A stretch of 64,000 nt of DNA from Bradyrhizobium arachidis (GCF_015291705.1 NZ_CP030050.1:2790001-2854000), one strand, 5' to 3'; positions 26,854-34,778 are shown, counted from the first letter of the stretch. Notes: a model not told the origin generated them from the letters alone. Program-made: numbers and translations.

Positions 26854-26878
26854 GGAACGGAGCGCCGCCCCTGCGGTT
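26854..26878 (+). promoter_or_regulatory. EcfG-type stress promoter
   Basis: GGAAC (26854-26858), 16 nt, GGTT (26875-26878), directed at the exported protein gene starting at 26904. It is divergent from the kinase operon promoter about 60 bp away. Confidence 0.65.
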
Positions 26879-26903
26879 AGCCCGAAAGAGAGGGAGTGTG
26901 CAT

Positions 26904-27200
26904 ATGAGAGCAGGAATTGCCGCGATCATCGTCTTATTGTTCGCCGCGGGATCGGCGTTCGCCCAGGGTACGCCGAGCGGCCGCGGGGCCGTGACCGGCG
27001 ATCCCGCCGCCAGCTCCGCTACCCCGCATGCCGGCTCGTCAACCACCGGGAGGAGCTCGACCAGGTCGAACCCGAGCGGCAGCGGCACCTCGACCTCGGG
27101 CGGCAAGGATGACAATGGCGATGCGGGCCGGGACAGGATGCCGGACAGCGACCGCACCGTGCGGCCGGAGAGCCAGCAACATCATCCGAATGACAAGTAA
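26904..27200 (+). CDS. Small exported Ser/Thr/Gly-rich protein
   Basis: 98 residues with a signal peptide (MRAGIAAIIVLLFAAGSAFA) and a low-complexity polar mature part ending in His and Asp residues, probably disordered. The ATG at 26904 follows AGAGAGGGAG and a nearby EcfG-type promoter; longer in-frame starts would read through that promoter. Function unknown. Confidence 0.75.
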   Translation: MRAGIAAIIVLLFAAGSAFAQGTPSGRGAVTGDPAASSATPHAGSSTTGRSSTRSNPSGSGTSTSGGKDDNGDAGRDRMPDSDRTVRPESQQHHPNDK

Positions 27201-27205
27201 AGCGG

Positions 27206-27718
27206 CTATTTATCCGCCATGGTGCGCTCGGCATCTCTAACCTGCGAGCGCAGCGCCGGGAGCTGCTCGCGCGCGAAGGCCGCGAGTTGCGCATTATCGG
27301 GTGCCTTCAGATAGTGCTCGAGCAGGCTGATGACGGATTCATACTCGGGAATCTGCGCGGCATAGAAGCTTCTGACGTAAGTCGGCCCGTCCGAATTTTC
27401 GGGTTCGACGAGGCCTGCGCTCACCGACGTCGTCTTGCCGGCGCGCGGCTCGGTGCCGATCGCCTCCTGGATTTGCTTCAGCGCCTTGTCGCGCTTGGCC
27501 GCCTCTTCGGCGCGCAAGGCGGCGAGGTTCTTGACCTCCGCATTGCCCTTCAGATCGGTGCTCTCCAGAAGGCCCTGCTGGAAGCGGCTGAAGCTGTAGA
27601 GGCCGCTGATGACGTCGGTCGCGGTCGGCGTGCGGTCGCCGGCCGTTCGCTCACCCGTATTGTCGGCGGGCGCCGCGGTGCTGATGAAGGTCAGGACAAT
27701 CGCGACAAGAATCCTCAT
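27206..27718 (-). CDS. Exported hypothetical protein
   Basis: 170 residues with a short signal peptide (MRILVAIVLTFISTAAPA). The mature part is helical and ends in a four-helix-like region (ESVISLLEHYLKAP, AREQLPALRSQVRDAE) reminiscent of DUF4142 proteins such as the one at 32082, though the match is weak. Convergent with the 26904 gene with only a 5-nt gap. Confidence 0.65.
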   Translation of the reverse strand: MRILVAIVLTFISTAAPADNTGERTAGDRTPTATDVISGLYSFSRFQQGLLESTDLKGNAEVKNLAALRAEEAAKRDKALKQIQEAIGTEPRAGKTTSVSAGLVEPENSDGPTYVRSFYAAQIPEYESVISLLEHYLKAPDNAQLAAFAREQLPALRSQVRDAERTMADK

Positions 27719-27803
27719 GCAGCTCCAATGACTGGCGGCGTGCGAAGTTCCCTAACCTTACGATGGAGTAAGGCCGGTTGCGACGCGGGAGTTCCATCCC
27801 CAG

Positions 27804-28007
27804 ATGCTTGTGATGAAACAGTCTGACATCTTCAGGGATAACGCGGACAACTGTCTTCAGCTCGCCGAGCGAGCGGAGGGACAACCTGCCCACAAGCGTT
27901 ACTCACGCATGGCGGACGCCTGGACGGCGCTCGCCAACGAGCAGGATTGGCTTGATGGCGAAATCCCGCCCGTTACGATCCGGACCCCTCAAACGCGAAG
28001 TGCGTAA
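27804..28007 (+). CDS. Small hypothetical helical protein
   Basis: 67 residues (64 if ATG 27813 is used). The SDIFRDNADNCLQLAERA ... RMADAWTALANEQDWLDGE pattern is a recurrent short-protein type in Bradyrhizobium and resembles the product at 18619. No signal peptide; function unknown. No strong ribosome site distinguishes the two starts. Confidence 0.6.
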   Translation: MLVMKQSDIFRDNADNCLQLAERAEGQPAHKRYSRMADAWTALANEQDWLDGEIPPVTIRTPQTRSA

Positions 28008-28128
28008 GTAACTCTCCGCTTCGTGGATCTGCGTGTGAGACCGCTCACGGAATGCAAGTGACCAATTTGGGATCATTGAGCAACAGTCGATCGCGTTGAT
28101 TTTTCCGATTCCGGAAGGAGGTTTTGCG

Positions 28129-28260
28129 ATGGCTCCACGTCTGGCTCTGCTTTCACTCATTCTCGCCTTCGGCGTCTCGGTCGCGTTCGCGACGGTGACG
28201 ACCGTTCGGCAGGTGCATCTGGAGAAGGCATCGGTCGCGGTCCACGCCGCACACAGTTAG
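28129..28260 (+). CDS. Very small single-pass membrane protein
   Basis: 43 residues, below the usual length cut-off for gene finding. A near-perfect ribosome site GGAAGGAGG sits eight bases before the ATG. Residues 4-24 form one hydrophobic helix (LALLSLILAFGVSVAFA) and the rest is short and His-containing. The strong ribosome site is the main reason to believe it. It could also be a cleaved leader. Function unknown. Confidence 0.55.
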   Translation: MAPRLALLSLILAFGVSVAFATVTTVRQVHLEKASVAVHAAHS

Positions 28261-28269
28261 TGCCACGCC

Positions 28270-28294
28270 GGAACATTCGGCGCCGCGGTGCGTA
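28270..28294 (+). promoter_or_regulatory. EcfG-type promoter candidate, one mismatch
   Basis: GGAAC (28270-28274), 16 nt, CGTA (28291-28294); only the last -10 base differs from CGTT. It lies 36 nt before the ATG of the 28330 gene. Confidence 0.5.
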
Positions 28295-28329
28295 AGCGCT
28301 TCGAGACATCGGAGAAGCGAGAGGACATC

Positions 28330-28551
28330 ATGGCGCATTCCGACCACGGCATCGTTAGGGATAAGCGCGCTGAAGACCAGCCCAGCGACAAGCAGCGCGC
28401 ACAGACCGTGCACAAGACGGATCCCCAAAAAACGAATCCAAAGGGCTCGCCGTCGCGTGAAGCGACGCGCGATCCCAAGCTTAACGACAACAGCAAGACG
28501 CCGGGCTCGGGCATGACGCCGGATGATTCCGGCTCCGCACCGAGCGGCTAG
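28330..28551 (+). CDS. Small hydrophilic, disordered protein
   Basis: 73 residues, almost without hydrophobic residues and rich in Asp, Lys, Ser, Pro and Thr, so probably unfolded, as in desiccation or stress hydrophilins. ATG at 28330 follows AGAGGAC. A near-consensus EcfG promoter lies upstream. The palindromic repeat at 28553 begins two bases after the stop. Confidence 0.65.
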   Translation: MAHSDHGIVRDKRAEDQPSDKQRAQTVHKTDPQKTNPKGSPSREATRDPKLNDNSKTPGSGMTPDDSGSAPSG

Positions 28552-28552
28552 A

Positions 28553-28597
28553 GCACGATCCGGAAAACTGTGAAGCGGTTTTCCGGAAAGATCATGC
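28553..28597. repeat. Dispersed palindromic repeat, first hairpin only (copy B)
   Basis: 45-bp hairpin starting GCACGATCCGGAAAA and ending TTTTCCGGAAAGATCATGC, nearly the same as 17014-17058 and 56178-56222 but without the second hairpin. It immediately follows the stop of the 28330 gene. Confidence 0.8.
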
Positions 28598-28644
28598 TGC
28601 AAAAATAGCGCGAGGAACGAATCCCCGCGCGAAGAGTCGACGGG

Positions 28645-28725
28645 TTGCTTCCGGCTGTCATGCCCCCGGTGCGCCGGAAGCAATCTCCAAGGACGGCCCC
28701 GGCACTCCCGTGCTGGGGCCGTTTT
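28645..28725 (+). ncRNA. Candidate structured small RNA with terminator
   Basis: A perfect 11-bp inverted repeat TTGCTTCCGGC (28645-28655) / GCCGGAAGCAA (28673-28683) is followed nine bases later by a second strong hairpin and T-run (28693-28725). No coding frame explains the first hairpin. It may be an independent small RNA or only the 3' end of the 28330 transcript. Confidence 0.3.
28693..28725 (+). terminator. Rho-independent terminator
   Basis: Stem ACGGCCCCGGCAC (28693-28705) pairs with GTGCTGGGGCCGT with one G-U pair and a 4-nt loop, followed by TTT. It acts on + strand transcripts from the 28330 region. Confidence 0.8.
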
Positions 28726-28746
28726 GCTTGCGAGTAGGACGTTGGA

Positions 28747-28995
28747 TTAGTCGTCCTTGCCGGTGTCAGGCTCGCCCTGAGTGTGGCCCTCAGGGCCGCG
28801 GCCGAACACGCCGAAGCTGCTCGATTTCACGCCAGCCACGGCGTCAACGCCGAGGGCGGCCAGTCCGAACTTGAGTAGTTCGCGGACCGCTGCTGCACGC
28901 GTGGGCATACGGTGTTTGAACCGGAAATCGTCAACGGCGGCCAACTCTTCCGGCGAGAGCATGACCTGAAGGCGCTCGGCGCGAAGGTCGTTCAT
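28747..28995 (-). CDS. Ribbon-helix-helix-like small protein
   Basis: 82 residues. The start (RLQVMLSPEELAAVDDFRFKHRMPTRAAAVRELLKFGLAA) has the pattern of a ribbon-helix-helix DNA-binding fold: a short strand with alternating hydrophobic residues, then two helices. The C-terminal 25 residues are polar and probably disordered. No toxin partner is adjacent. An AT-rich stretch (28996-29110) upstream is a likely promoter region. Confidence 0.75.
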   Translation of the reverse strand: MNDLRAERLQVMLSPEELAAVDDFRFKHRMPTRAAAVRELLKFGLAALGVDAVAGVKSSSFGVFGRGPEGHTQGEPDTGKDD

Positions 28996-29167
28996 GGTCG
29001 ATCACGCAAAATGTGTAAGTTGAGTAGTTTATTCAATGAACGAACTTGTCTGGAGTTCCATAAGAGTCGGAAAAATCATCAAATTAGTAAGAAACAGCAG
29101 TAAAATCAATAAGTTATGTTGAAACGACTCGTGCGATGGCGCATTCTCTTTGAAAGGGAGAGAAGCC

Positions 29168-29326
29168 ATGACACAGGACGTCAGGTTACCCCGCAAGCTT
29201 TCCGAGGAGCCCGAAGCCCCCAAGCCGGTGCGTCCGAGCCACCAGAAGGTCATCGAACAGGTCGAGCGCTGGGCCAACAGTCCCGGCCTGCAACCGCCGA
29301 GGACGGACGATGCGAAGACGATCTGA
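29168..29326 (+). CDS. Small hypothetical protein
   Basis: 52 residues, too short for common gene calling. AAGGGAGAGAAG precedes the ATG. The sequence is polar with a central helix (SHQKVIEQVERWA). The next small gene begins within its last codons (17-nt overlap in another frame), which suggests translational coupling. Function unknown. Confidence 0.55.
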   Translation: MTQDVRLPRKLSEEPEAPKPVRPSHQKVIEQVERWANSPGLQPPRTDDAKTI

Positions 29327-29504
29327 GCCGCACACATTCGAGCAACGCCTCGATGCGCACAGGCTGCGGCTCGAGCATGAGCTGTCCGGCTTGCCGGACG
29401 GACACCTGCGCGACTCGGTTCTCGCGCGCCTCGATCAGCTTCAGACCGCCGCCGAGATGTACGGTTTCCTGATGCTACGAGAAGAGGCTACGGCTCCTCG
29501 CTGA
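29310..29504 (+). CDS. Small hypothetical helical protein
   Basis: 64 residues, charged, two predicted helices, no signal peptide. It overlaps the end of the 29168 gene by 17 nt, with GAGGACGGACG upstream inside that gene. Resembles other small helical proteins in this window in size and composition only. Ends directly before the convergent membrane-protein operon. Confidence 0.55.
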   Translation: MRRRSEPHTFEQRLDAHRLRLEHELSGLPDGHLRDSVLARLDQLQTAAEMYGFLMLREEATAPR

Positions 29505-29960
29505 TCACGCCCGGCGTTCGGACTGTCTGCGGCCGGAGGTGATGCGAAGCGTCCGCCTCAGCGACCACGCCGCCACCGCGACGGCAGCCCACACCAGAAA
29601 GGCGGCGGCGAATGCGCCGACCGCACTCGCCGGAACCAGGGCGTAAAAGATAGAAGCGAACGCCACAAGACCAATGCTTCCAAGAGCGGCCCCCGCAGCG
29701 TCCAGCGCTGCGGCCTGCTGCCCGCGTCGCCGCCCACTGAGGCCGGTCTTCTCCTTGGCGCGGCGCTCATGGCTCTCGATGAGCGTCGCACTGGCGCAGA
29801 GGACGGCGGGGAGCGCGAGGAACAGCCCGCCAACGGCGACGCCGAAGCGCGCGCTGACGAGGCCAGCGAAAACCGTGGCCAGGCCTCCGAACAGGAAGCG
29901 AATGCCGTATTCGTACCAGCGCGTCTGCTTGAGCGAGGCGGACGACAGCTTGACGAGCAT
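29505..29960 (-). CDS. Membrane protein, DUF3147-like
   Basis: 151 residues with four hydrophobic helices and a basic loop in the middle (ESHERRAKEKTGLSGRRRGQQ). Resembles DUF3147-type small membrane proteins. The start ATG shares one base with the stop of the upstream gene (TGATG), so the pair is coupled and probably forms one membrane complex. Last gene of a three-gene operon headed by a PAP2 phosphatase. Confidence 0.75.
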   Translation of the reverse strand: MLVKLSSASLKQTRWYEYGIRFLFGGLATVFAGLVSARFGVAVGGLFLALPAVLCASATLIESHERRAKEKTGLSGRRRGQQAAALDAAGAALGSIGLVAFASIFYALVPASAVGAFAAAFLVWAAVAVAAWSLRRTLRITSGRRQSERRA

Positions 29961-30307
29961 CACGCCGCACCTCCGAAGCCCGCGAGCAGGCCGAAGGCGA
30001 CCACGAGCCATACCGCGAAGGCGGCAATGGTGGCCGGCAGCGCGGCGAGACGAAGCCTCATCACTAAATGGCAGACCGCGAGGCTGTAGCAGGCGAGGGC
30101 AATCGCGCCGTAGATCATCGTCCAGCTCTCGGCCGCAGCATATTGCGGGCCATGCTGGACCACGGCGATGCCAAGCGTCGCCAGCGCGACCGAGGGCGCG
30201 GCGCCGAGCAGCCCGGCAAAGCTTTTCGGCCGCAGCATGTCGCCGCAGATCGCGAACACGGAGACGATCAGGCCGCCGGCGATGAAACGCACAAGATATT
30301 CCGTCAT
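29960..30307 (-). CDS. Membrane protein, DUF3147-like
   Basis: 115 residues, about four transmembrane helices; MTEYLVRFIAGGLIVSVFAI and the later LLGAAPSVALATL segment fit the DUF3147 pattern. Its start overlaps the PAP2 phosphatase stop (ATGA) and its stop overlaps the next start by one base. Two different members of the same small membrane family in tandem suggest a hetero-oligomer. Confidence 0.75.
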   Translation of the reverse strand: MTEYLVRFIAGGLIVSVFAICGDMLRPKSFAGLLGAAPSVALATLGIAVVQHGPQYAAAESWTMIYGAIALACYSLAVCHLVMRLRLAALPATIAAFAVWLVVAFGLLAGFGGAA

Positions 30308-30891
30308 GGCCGCACCCGGAAAGCTGAAGGCCGCGGCTGCCCTGACTTTCCGAGTGTGAACGGCCTGAGCAGCCGCTCGACGAGGACGCCGAGCGTGAAG
30401 CCTACCACCACGTCGCTGGTCCAATGCGCAAGCAGCGCCACCCGCGTCGACGACAGCGCCACGGCGAGCGCGCGCGCCACCCGGCGCCGCGCCGGCGACA
30501 ACAGGCCGGCGGCGGAGGCGAGTGCCCCCATATGCACGGCGTGACCTGAGGGAAATGCGTCCCGGGATCGTCCGGAAAAGGGAATGCCGCGCCGATGGCC
30601 GCGCACTGTCAGCCGGTCCGGTCTCGTCTGATTGAACACTGACTTCAGGACGTGCGGCAGCACGGCTGTCGCCATCGACACCATCAGCACGTGATCGGCA
30701 AGGCGGCGCTCCTGCGGTTGCCGCAGCCTTGTGTAGAGCCATCCTGCCGCGGCGAGTGCGAGCAGCACGTGCTCGTCGGCGCCCCACGTCAACGTCTCGG
30801 CAGCGTGCTCAAGCCCTGGGTTGGTGTGGTCCGCGATCTCGTTCGCGATCGCTGTATCGATCCGGGTAGGTTTGACAGTTACGAGCGCCAT
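30304..30891 (-). CDS. PAP2-family membrane lipid phosphatase
   Basis: 195-residue phosphatidic-acid-phosphatase type 2 protein. The three signature parts are present: KSVFNQTRPDR, PSGH (inside FPSGHAVHMG) and the R-x6-H-x3-D element in STRVALLAHWTSDVVVG. It likely dephosphorylates a lipid phosphate on the outer face of the inner membrane. First gene of an operon with two DUF3147-like membrane proteins, all overlapping by 1-4 bases. A weak EcfG-like site (GGAAC at 30949-30953 on the - strand, TT 18 nt on) lies upstream. Confidence 0.88.
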   Translation of the reverse strand: MALVTVKPTRIDTAIANEIADHTNPGLEHAAETLTWGADEHVLLALAAAGWLYTRLRQPQERRLADHVLMVSMATAVLPHVLKSVFNQTRPDRLTVRGHRRGIPFSGRSRDAFPSGHAVHMGALASAAGLLSPARRRVARALAVALSSTRVALLAHWTSDVVVGFTLGVLVERLLRPFTLGKSGQPRPSAFRVRP

Positions 30892-30988
30892 CGGTCCGCA
30901 GGCGGTGGTTCCTTTGTGACAGTTATGTAAACCAGGAAGGCGGCGATCGTTCCTGGCTTTTACCTGTCATCGGCCCGCGGCGCCGAGG

Positions 30989-31990
30989 CTATGGCTGACC
31001 TGATCCGCCGGCGGATCCATACACCTGACCGGTCGCGTAGCTTGCATCCGCCGCGGCCAGTTGCACGTAAATGGACGCGAGCTCGGCAGGCTGGCCGGGG
31101 CGCCCGAGCGGAGTCATGCCGCCGAACTTCTCGAGCTTCTCCATCGATGCGCCGCCGGAGACCTGCAGGGGCGTCCAGATCGGGCCCGGCGCGACGCCGT
31201 TGACGCGGATGCCTTTCGGGCCGAGCTGCTTGGCCAGCGACTTCACGTAGTTCATCGTCGCCGCCTTGGTCTGCGCGTAATCGTAGAGCTCCGGAGACGG
31301 ATCGTAAGCCTGCTCGGAGGTCGTGCCGATGATGCAGGACCCGGGCCCCAGATGCGGCAGCGCCGCCTTGATGATCCAGAATGGCGCGTAGATATTCGTC
31401 TTCATGGTCGCGTCGAAATCCTCGGACGATACATCGAGGATCGACTCGCGGCTCTGTTGGCGTGCGGCGTTACAAACCACGATATCGAGCCCGCCCAGCT
31501 GCTGTACGGCCTGCTCGACCAGCGTCTTGCAGAAAGCCTCGTCGCGGAGATCGCCGGGGATGGCAACGCCGCTGCGGCCTTCCTTCTTGATCAGCGCGAT
31601 CACGTCCTGCGCATCCGCCTCCTCGGTCGGGAAATAGTTGATGGCGACGTCGGCGCCTTCGCGCGCATAGGCGATCGCGGCGGCGCGGCCCATGCCGGAG
31701 TCGCCGCCGGTGATCAGCGCCCTGCGGCCGGCAAGGCGGCCGGAGCCCTTGTAGCTGGTCTCGCCATGATCGGGGCGCGGCTCCATCTTGCCGGCAAGAC
31801 CCGGCCAGGGCTGCGACTGCTTCTTGAACGGTGGCTTCGGATAGCGGCTGACGGGGTCGATCAGCTTCTGCTCGGCCATGGATGTCTCTCCTTTCACTGA
31901 CAAAGACGCCAGCGAAGCCGCCGCGAGCGTTGTGCTCGCGGCGTGAACGACGTGCCGGCGGGTGAGTGAGGTCTTGTCTTGCTGTGCCAC
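30989..31990 (-). CDS. YghA-like SDR oxidoreductase with Tat-like leader
   Basis: Short-chain dehydrogenase closely resembling E. coli YghA-type NADP aldehyde reductases: cofactor motif TGGDSGMG, active-site YAQTK, and the family's N-terminal extension before the Rossmann fold. The long form (GTG at 31990, 333 residues) starts with a twin-arginine-like leader (TRRHVVHAASTTLAAASLASL). An internal ATG at 31879 has an excellent AAGGAGAG site and would give a 296-residue cytosolic enzyme. Both starts have usable ribosome sites, so two forms may be made. Confidence 0.85.
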   Translation of the reverse strand: MAQQDKTSLTRRHVVHAASTTLAAASLASLSVKGETSMAEQKLIDPVSRYPKPPFKKQSQPWPGLAGKMEPRPDHGETSYKGSGRLAGRRALITGGDSGMGRAAAIAYAREGADVAINYFPTEEADAQDVIALIKKEGRSGVAIPGDLRDEAFCKTLVEQAVQQLGGLDIVVCNAARQQSRESILDVSSEDFDATMKTNIYAPFWIIKAALPHLGPGSCIIGTTSEQAYDPSPELYDYAQTKAATMNYVKSLAKQLGPKGIRVNGVAPGPIWTPLQVSGGASMEKLEKFGGMTPLGRPGQPAELASIYVQLAAADASYATGQVYGSAGGSGQP

Positions 31991-32081
31991 GATGGTCTCC
32001 GCGATTTTGAGATCAATCCGCCGAGACCGGCATCGTTGCTAACGGGGAGGACCGCAAGGGCCGGCGTCCATCAGAAGATGG

Positions 32082-32633
32082 TTACTCCGACTGACCGACG
32101 CTCGGGGCCTTGCCGAGCTCCTTGGCCATGTCGAGATGGTGCTTGAGTGCCGGCAGGGTCTTGCCGGCCCAGTCCTTCAGCGCGGAATTGTCGCCGCCCT
32201 TGGCATAGCGTTCGAACAGCGACACGGCGTCCTCGTGGGCGCTGACCTGGTAGGAATTGTAGTCCGAGCTGAAATCCTTGCCCGTCGCGCCCTTGAGCTT
32301 GTCGAGCTTGCTCTGGTGCGAGCTGTCGAGCGCCGTCGGCAGCGTCGCCTGCACCTTGCCGCCGCTGACCAGGCCCTTCAGCTCGCCGCTGGTCTTGGTG
32401 TGGTCCGTCACCATCTGCTGGGCGAAGGCCTTCTCCTGCGCATTGCCCTTCTGCTCGGCGAGCTTGCTCGATTCGATCTCGAACATGTCGCTGATCGCCA
32501 CCTCCTTGACGAAGTCGGCTGTGGCGGGCGCGACGCCGAGTGCCGAATTGACCCCGGTCTTCTCGCCCAGCGACTGGGCGAGCGCGGGGCCTGCAAGCAG
32601 CACGCAGGCGATGGCGACGATGGTGCGTTTCAT
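32082..32633 (-). CDS. Exported DUF4142-family protein
   Basis: 183 residues with signal peptide MKRTIVAIACVLLAGPALAQ, then a ferritin-like four-helix DUF4142 domain (FVKEVAISDMFEIESSKLA, FAQQMVTDHTKTSGEL, HEDAVSLFERYAKGG). Such periplasmic proteins are frequent and often stress-linked, though without a defined activity. GGAGAGATCGGA precedes the ATG. A promoter of the EcfG type lies 58-82 nt upstream. Confidence 0.9.
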   Translation of the reverse strand: MKRTIVAIACVLLAGPALAQSLGEKTGVNSALGVAPATADFVKEVAISDMFEIESSKLAEQKGNAQEKAFAQQMVTDHTKTSGELKGLVSGGKVQATLPTALDSSHQSKLDKLKGATGKDFSSDYNSYQVSAHEDAVSLFERYAKGGDNSALKDWAGKTLPALKHHLDMAKELGKAPSVGQSE

Positions 32634-32690
32634 GGTCCGATCTCTCCGATGTGGGCGCACAGCCTCTCGCCGCGCGACGTTGCGCCGACC

Positions 32691-32715
32691 AACACACCGC
32701 TGGGGCCGAGGTTCC
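32691..32715 (-). promoter_or_regulatory. EcfG-type stress promoter
   Basis: Reading the - strand: GGAAC (32711-32715), 16 nt, TGTT (32691-32694). It faces the DUF4142 gene at 32633. It partly overlaps the untranslated end of the preceding - strand operon. Confidence 0.6.
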
Positions 32716-32721
32716 TAACGG

Positions 32722-32949
32722 CTAATCGGTGGGGTTGCGGCCGGTGCGCGGATTGATCGGATCGGTCGGCTTGCGCCGCAGCCGCTCGGGCAGAAACGGT
32801 TCGCTTGGCGAGGCCGAAGGCTCTGCACGCACGTCGGCATGGTGTTGTGCGCGCTCGTGGGGCGTCTTGTTGTCGTTGAAGTGCTGCTTCACGTCGACGC
32901 CATCGACGGGGTCGTTGACGCCATGCTGGATATCGCGGAAATCGCTCAT
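32722..32949 (-). CDS. Small hydrophilic protein downstream of TPP enzyme
   Basis: 75 residues, hydrophilic, rich in Asp, Pro, Arg and His, probably disordered; no recognised family. It starts 3 nt after the stop of the TPP-dependent enzyme, so it belongs to that operon and shares its EcfG-type promoter. The ATG follows GAAAGGAGTGAACC, overlapping the end of the enzyme gene. Confidence 0.65.
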   Translation of the reverse strand: MSDFRDIQHGVNDPVDGVDVKQHFNDNKTPHERAQHHADVRAEPSASPSEPFLPERLRRKPTDPINPRTGRNPTD

Positions 32950-32952
32950 GGT

Positions 32953-34740
32953 TCACTCCTTTCCGGGCAGGATGGTTTCGAGCACCTGCCGTGCCGCGCC
33001 CTTGATGACGCTGCTCTCGTTCGGATCGCCCTTCATCAGCGCGAGCGAGAAGTTCTTGGCCTGCTGGAGCGTGATGTGCGGCGGCAGCGGCGGCACCTCG
33101 GGATCGGTCTTCACCTCCAGCACGACGGGCCTCTCGCTCGCCAGCGCCTGATCCCAGGCCGAGCCGAGCAGCTGCGGACTGTCCACGAAGATGCCGGTGA
33201 GGCCGATGATCTCGGCGAAGCGGGAATAGGACACGTCGGGAATGCGCTGCGAGGCCTCGAATTTGGGATCGCCGTTGATGATGCGCTGCTCCCAGGTGAC
33301 CTGGTTGAGGTCCTCGTTGTTGAAGACGCAGACGATGAAGCGCGGGTCGCGCCAGGAGCGCCAGTATTTCGCGGCCGTGATCAGCTCGGCCATGTTGTTC
33401 ATCTGCATCGCGCCGTCGCCGACCAGCGCAATCACCGGCCGATCCGGATGGGCGTATTTCGCGGCAAGCGCATAAGGCACCGCGGCGCCCATCGAGGCGA
33501 GGCCGCCCGAGAGCGAAGCGATCATGCCGCGGCGTATCTTCAGATCGCGCGCGAACCAGTTGGCGCAGGATCCGGAATCGCTGGTGATGATGGCGCGGTC
33601 GGGCAGGCGAGGGGACAATTCCCAGGCGACCAGTTGCGGATTGACCGGCGCGGCTGGCTGATGCGCGCGGTCGTCCAGCGTCTTCCACCATTTTGCGAGG
33701 TCCTCTTCGATCCCCTTGCGCCAGGCTCCATCGGCCTTCGGCGCGAGCCGCGGCAGCAGCGCGCGCAAGGTCTCTGCGGCATCGCCGACGAGGCCGACTT
33801 CCATGGGAAAGCGGATCGACATCATGCTGGCGTCGATGTCGATCTGCACGCCGCGCGCGACGCCTTCCTTGGGCAGGAATTCGGCATAGGGAAAGGCGGA
33901 GCCGACCATCAGCAGCGTGTCGCAGCCCATCATCATGTTGTAGCTGGGCTCGGTGCCGAGCAGCCCGATCGCGCCGGTCACCCAAGGCAGATCGTCCGGC
34001 AGCGCCGCCTTGCCGAGCAGCGCCTTGGCGCAGCCAGCCGACAAGCGGTCGGCGACCGCGATGACCTCGTCGGTCGCGTGGAGCGCGCCGGCGCCGACGA
34101 GCATCGCGACCTTCTTGCCGGCGTTGAGCACCTCCGCGGCGCGGTCGAGATCGGCGTCGCGCGGCAAGATGCTGGGCGCATTGTAGCCGACGCTGGAATG
34201 CAGCGTGCCGTGCGCACGGGGCGGGCTTTCGTAGGGCTCTTCCTGGAGATCGTTGGGCAGGATGATCGCGGTGGGAGCACGCCGGGCCAATGCAGTCCGC
34301 ACCGCGCGATCGATCAGGTGCCGCACCTGCGCGGGCGAGGACGCCTGCATGACATAGGCGCCGGCAACGTCCTTGAACATCGAGACGAGGTCGAGTTCCT
34401 GCTGGTAGTTCCCGCCCAGCGCATCGCGTGCCTGCTGGCCGACGATCGCCAGCACCGGCTGGTGATCGAGCAGCGCATCATAGAGGCCGGTGATGAGATG
34501 CGAGGCGCCCGGGCCCGAGGTCGCGATGCAGACGCCGAGCTCGCCCGAGAACTTCGCATAAGCGGTTGCCATGAACGCGGCCATCTCTTCGTGCCGCGCC
34601 TGCACGAAGCCGATCTTGCCGTCCGCCCGGTTCAGCGCGCCGAACACGCCGTTGATGCCGTCGCCGGGATAACCGAACAAGTGCCGCACGCCCCATTGAT
34701 GCAGGCGCTGGACGATGAAGTCGGAGACGGTCTGGGACAT
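32953..34740 (-). CDS. Pyruvate-oxidase-like TPP-dependent enzyme
   Basis: 595-residue thiamine-diphosphate enzyme of the acetolactate synthase / pyruvate oxidase (PoxB) superfamily. It has the catalytic Glu in VQARHEEMAAFMA near residue 50, a central Rossmann domain, and the C-terminal TPP motif GDGAMQMNNMAEL ... NNEDLN. PoxB-type enzymes make acetate from pyruvate and are stress or stationary-phase enzymes in other bacteria; the true substrate is not shown. The start at 34740 is preferred over an upstream in-frame codon because an EcfG-type promoter lies between them. Confidence 0.87.
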   Translation of the reverse strand: MSQTVSDFIVQRLHQWGVRHLFGYPGDGINGVFGALNRADGKIGFVQARHEEMAAFMATAYAKFSGELGVCIATSGPGASHLITGLYDALLDHQPVLAIVGQQARDALGGNYQQELDLVSMFKDVAGAYVMQASSPAQVRHLIDRAVRTALARRAPTAIILPNDLQEEPYESPPRAHGTLHSSVGYNAPSILPRDADLDRAAEVLNAGKKVAMLVGAGALHATDEVIAVADRLSAGCAKALLGKAALPDDLPWVTGAIGLLGTEPSYNMMMGCDTLLMVGSAFPYAEFLPKEGVARGVQIDIDASMMSIRFPMEVGLVGDAAETLRALLPRLAPKADGAWRKGIEEDLAKWWKTLDDRAHQPAAPVNPQLVAWELSPRLPDRAIITSDSGSCANWFARDLKIRRGMIASLSGGLASMGAAVPYALAAKYAHPDRPVIALVGDGAMQMNNMAELITAAKYWRSWRDPRFIVCVFNNEDLNQVTWEQRIINGDPKFEASQRIPDVSYSRFAEIIGLTGIFVDSPQLLGSAWDQALASERPVVLEVKTDPEVPPLPPHITLQQAKNFSLALMKGDPNESSVIKGAARQVLETILPGKE

Positions 34741-34778
34741 CGAGGCGGCTTCCGGTTTCTCTCGGTGTGACGTTAGAG

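Noticed and set aside
27727..27751. GGAAC-N16-CATT on the - strand before the 27718 gene
   Set aside because: The -10 differs from the pattern and would place the transcript start practically on the ATG.
29116..29472. 118-codon + strand frame
   Set aside because: It overlaps two better-supported small genes (29168 and 29310) in other frames and has no ribosome site of its own.
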